Source of the DNA: Kitasatospora sp. MAA19
GTDB taxonomy: Bacteria; Actinomycetota; Actinomycetes; Streptomycetales; Streptomycetaceae
Direction: 5' to 3'
DNA length: 64,000 nucleotides
Assembly: GCF_029894125.1 (NCBI RefSeq)
Contig: NZ_JARXYZ010000034.1
Location: forward strand, 1-64,000
Below are positions 63,169 through 64,000 of the stretch, one piece after another. The notes beneath the pieces are model-generated. The model did not search any database, was not told where the DNA came from, and saw only the letters and a list, made by a program, of their open reading frames with translations. How positions within the stretch are numbered: the stretch's first letter is position 1; the number at the start of each line of letters is the position of its first letter. The position numbers and the translations under genes were made by a program.

Positions 63169-64000
63169 TCAGTCCGGCAGCAGCAGGTTCACGTCGCCGA
63201 ACTCGTGCCAGAGGTAGCGGTGTCGGACGGCCGCCCGGTAGCAGGCGGTCAGCAGTGGGCGCCCGGCCACGGCGGCCAGCATCAGCAGGTGCGAGGCCCG
63301 GGGCTCGTGCCAGCCGGTGAGCAGACCGTCGACCGCGCGCACCCCGCGCGCCGGCGTGATCACCAACTCCGTCCAGCCGTCGGCCTCCTGGACGGTGCCG
63401 TCCGGCGCGGCGGCCGACTCCAGGGCGCGCACCACCGTGGTGCCGACGGCGATCACCCGACCGCCGCCCGCCCGGACGTGCCCGACCAGCCGGGCGGTGG
63501 CCGCCGGGACCTGGAACCACTCGGCGTACGGCGCCTCGTGCGCCTCCGGCGAGGCCACCCCGGTGTGCAGGGTGACCGGCGCGACCAGCACCCCGTGGCC
63601 CGCCAGCCGGGCCACCACCTCGGCGCTGAACGGCCGCCCCGCACTGGGCATTTCACTGCTTCCGGGGGCGGTCGCGAAGACCGTCTGGTAGGCCGCGATC
63701 GGCCAGTCCCGGTCCACGTAGCCGTACCTGATCGCCTTGCCGTGCAGCTCCAGATAGGGCAACAGCGGCGCGGGTAGGGCGAGTTGGGCGTACCAGAGAC
63801 GGGCAGTGAACGGCGCCACCAGCTCGGCCGCACCGCCGGCGGGCAGCGCGACCCGCAGGCCCGGGCCGGCCGGCGACTCGGCCGGCGGGTAGTACGCGGC
63901 CGCCTGCCCCGGCACCACCCGCCGCACCTCGACCAGATGGGCGTCGCGCCGGTCGGGCTGCGCGGACGACAGGTGCAGCGCGACCGGCGTGCCGTCGGGC
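63169..64000 (-). CDS. queA: S-adenosylmethionine:tRNA ribosyltransferase-isomerase-like protein (5'-truncated by the window)
   Basis: C-terminal 277 residues of a QueA-family protein, which makes epoxyqueuosine on tRNA from SAM. ITPARGVRAVDGLLTGWHEPRASHLLMLAAVAG is the family's C-terminal motif, as is YRAAVRHRYLWHEFGDVNLLLPD at the end, and VALHLSS is readable from the upstream edge. Reading is open through position 64000, so the start lies outside. The internal GTG at 63927 is not the true start. No tgt, queC-queF or queG gene lies in this window, so a queuosine role cannot be inferred from context. Confidence 0.85.
   Translation of the reverse strand, partial: PDGTPVALHLSSAQPDRRDAHLVEVRRVVPGQAAAYYPPAESPAGPGLRVALPAGGAAELVAPFTARLWYAQLALPAPLLPYLELHGKAIRYGYVDRDWPIAAYQTVFATAPGSSEMPSAGRPFSAEVVARLAGHGVLVAPVTLHTGVASPEAHEAPYAEWFQVPAATARLVGHVRAGGGRVIAVGTTVVRALESAAAPDGTVQEADGWTELVITPARGVRAVDGLLTGWHEPRASHLLMLAAVAGRPLLTACYRAAVRHRYLWHEFGDVNLLLPD

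Overview
The window is about 72% GC, uses G/C-ending codons almost throughout and has many GTG starts. It carries actinomycete marker genes (RbpA, SmeA/SffA, RibM, an HxlR regulator, a SpoIIE-type PAS/GAF phosphatase, a Streptomyces-griseus-like trypsin and a GH19 chitinase). It is best read as a chromosomal segment of Streptomyces or the closely related Kitasatospora. The middle (about 25.5-47.4 kb) follows the gene order I recall from the Streptomyces coelicolor SCO1415-SCO1443 region: smeA-sffA, rbpA, fxsA, then hisG-hisE-ribH-ribBA-ribM-ribE. I see no insertion sequence, prophage, CRISPR array, tRNA or rRNA. This is ordinary core chromosome with short accessory stretches.

Layout. 0-13 kb: an adenine-deaminase-type purine deaminase, a small DUF6158-like protein, succinate-semialdehyde dehydrogenase, Ku, a GABA-type permease, an XRE/TPR regulator, secreted trypsin, a CysZ/EI24 membrane protein, a secreted lysozyme-fold protein and a GT2 glycosyltransferase. 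12.6-25 kb: a large FAD/Fe-S oxidoreductase, an HTH protein next to two AT-rich palindromes, a CBS protein with a slipin, family-5 uracil-DNA glycosylase, a CHAD protein, a disulfide-forming set (four-TM protein, DsbA-like protein, VKOR), then NUDIX, a serine hydrolase, GNAT and an ankyrin protein. 25-34 kb: sporulation genes smeA-sffA, rbpA with a perfect sigma-R-type promoter, fxsA, lnt, GNAT, amidohydrolase and an Lrp regulator. 34-43 kb: acyl-CoA dehydrogenase, a small P-loop kinase, an orphan EccA/CbbX-like AAA+ protein, an epimerase and a pair of CNNM/CorC proteins behind a structured leader. 43-47.8 kb: the his/rib cluster, led by an FMN riboswitch. 47.9-64 kb: a monooxygenase-fold protein, a PNPOx-like protein, a HIT protein, a GH19 chitinase with a DasR-type operator, a serine hydrolase, thiolase, a secreted alpha/beta hydrolase, a divergent HxlR/MFS pair, a 1226-aa PAS-PAS-GAF-GAF-GAF-SpoIIE-HATPase protein, a SnoaL protein and the 3' part of queA.

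How the genes work together. ribE, ribM and ribBA overlap by 4 bp and lie behind the FMN riboswitch, so riboflavin synthesis and a riboflavin-type transporter are co-controlled. ribH-hisE-hisG-PH follow on the same strand but are separated from the rib genes by a strong intercistronic hairpin. The DsbA-like and VKOR proteins probably form one oxidative-folding module. SmeA and SffA act at sporulation septa. The HxlR and MFS genes diverge from a region with two 19-bp direct repeats that look like the operator.

Most interesting observations: an SffA whose Walker A lysine is threonine; a 23-bp perfect inverted repeat covering part of the ribosome-binding site of the EI24 gene; the orphan EccA-like ATPase with a Gly/Pro-rich linker; the unknown four-TM gene linked to DsbA/VKOR; the structured leader of the CNNM operon; a G-run cluster at 50.0 kb; and several unassigned palindromic operators. 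No clearly new multi-gene system is evident. These are the best candidates for follow-up.
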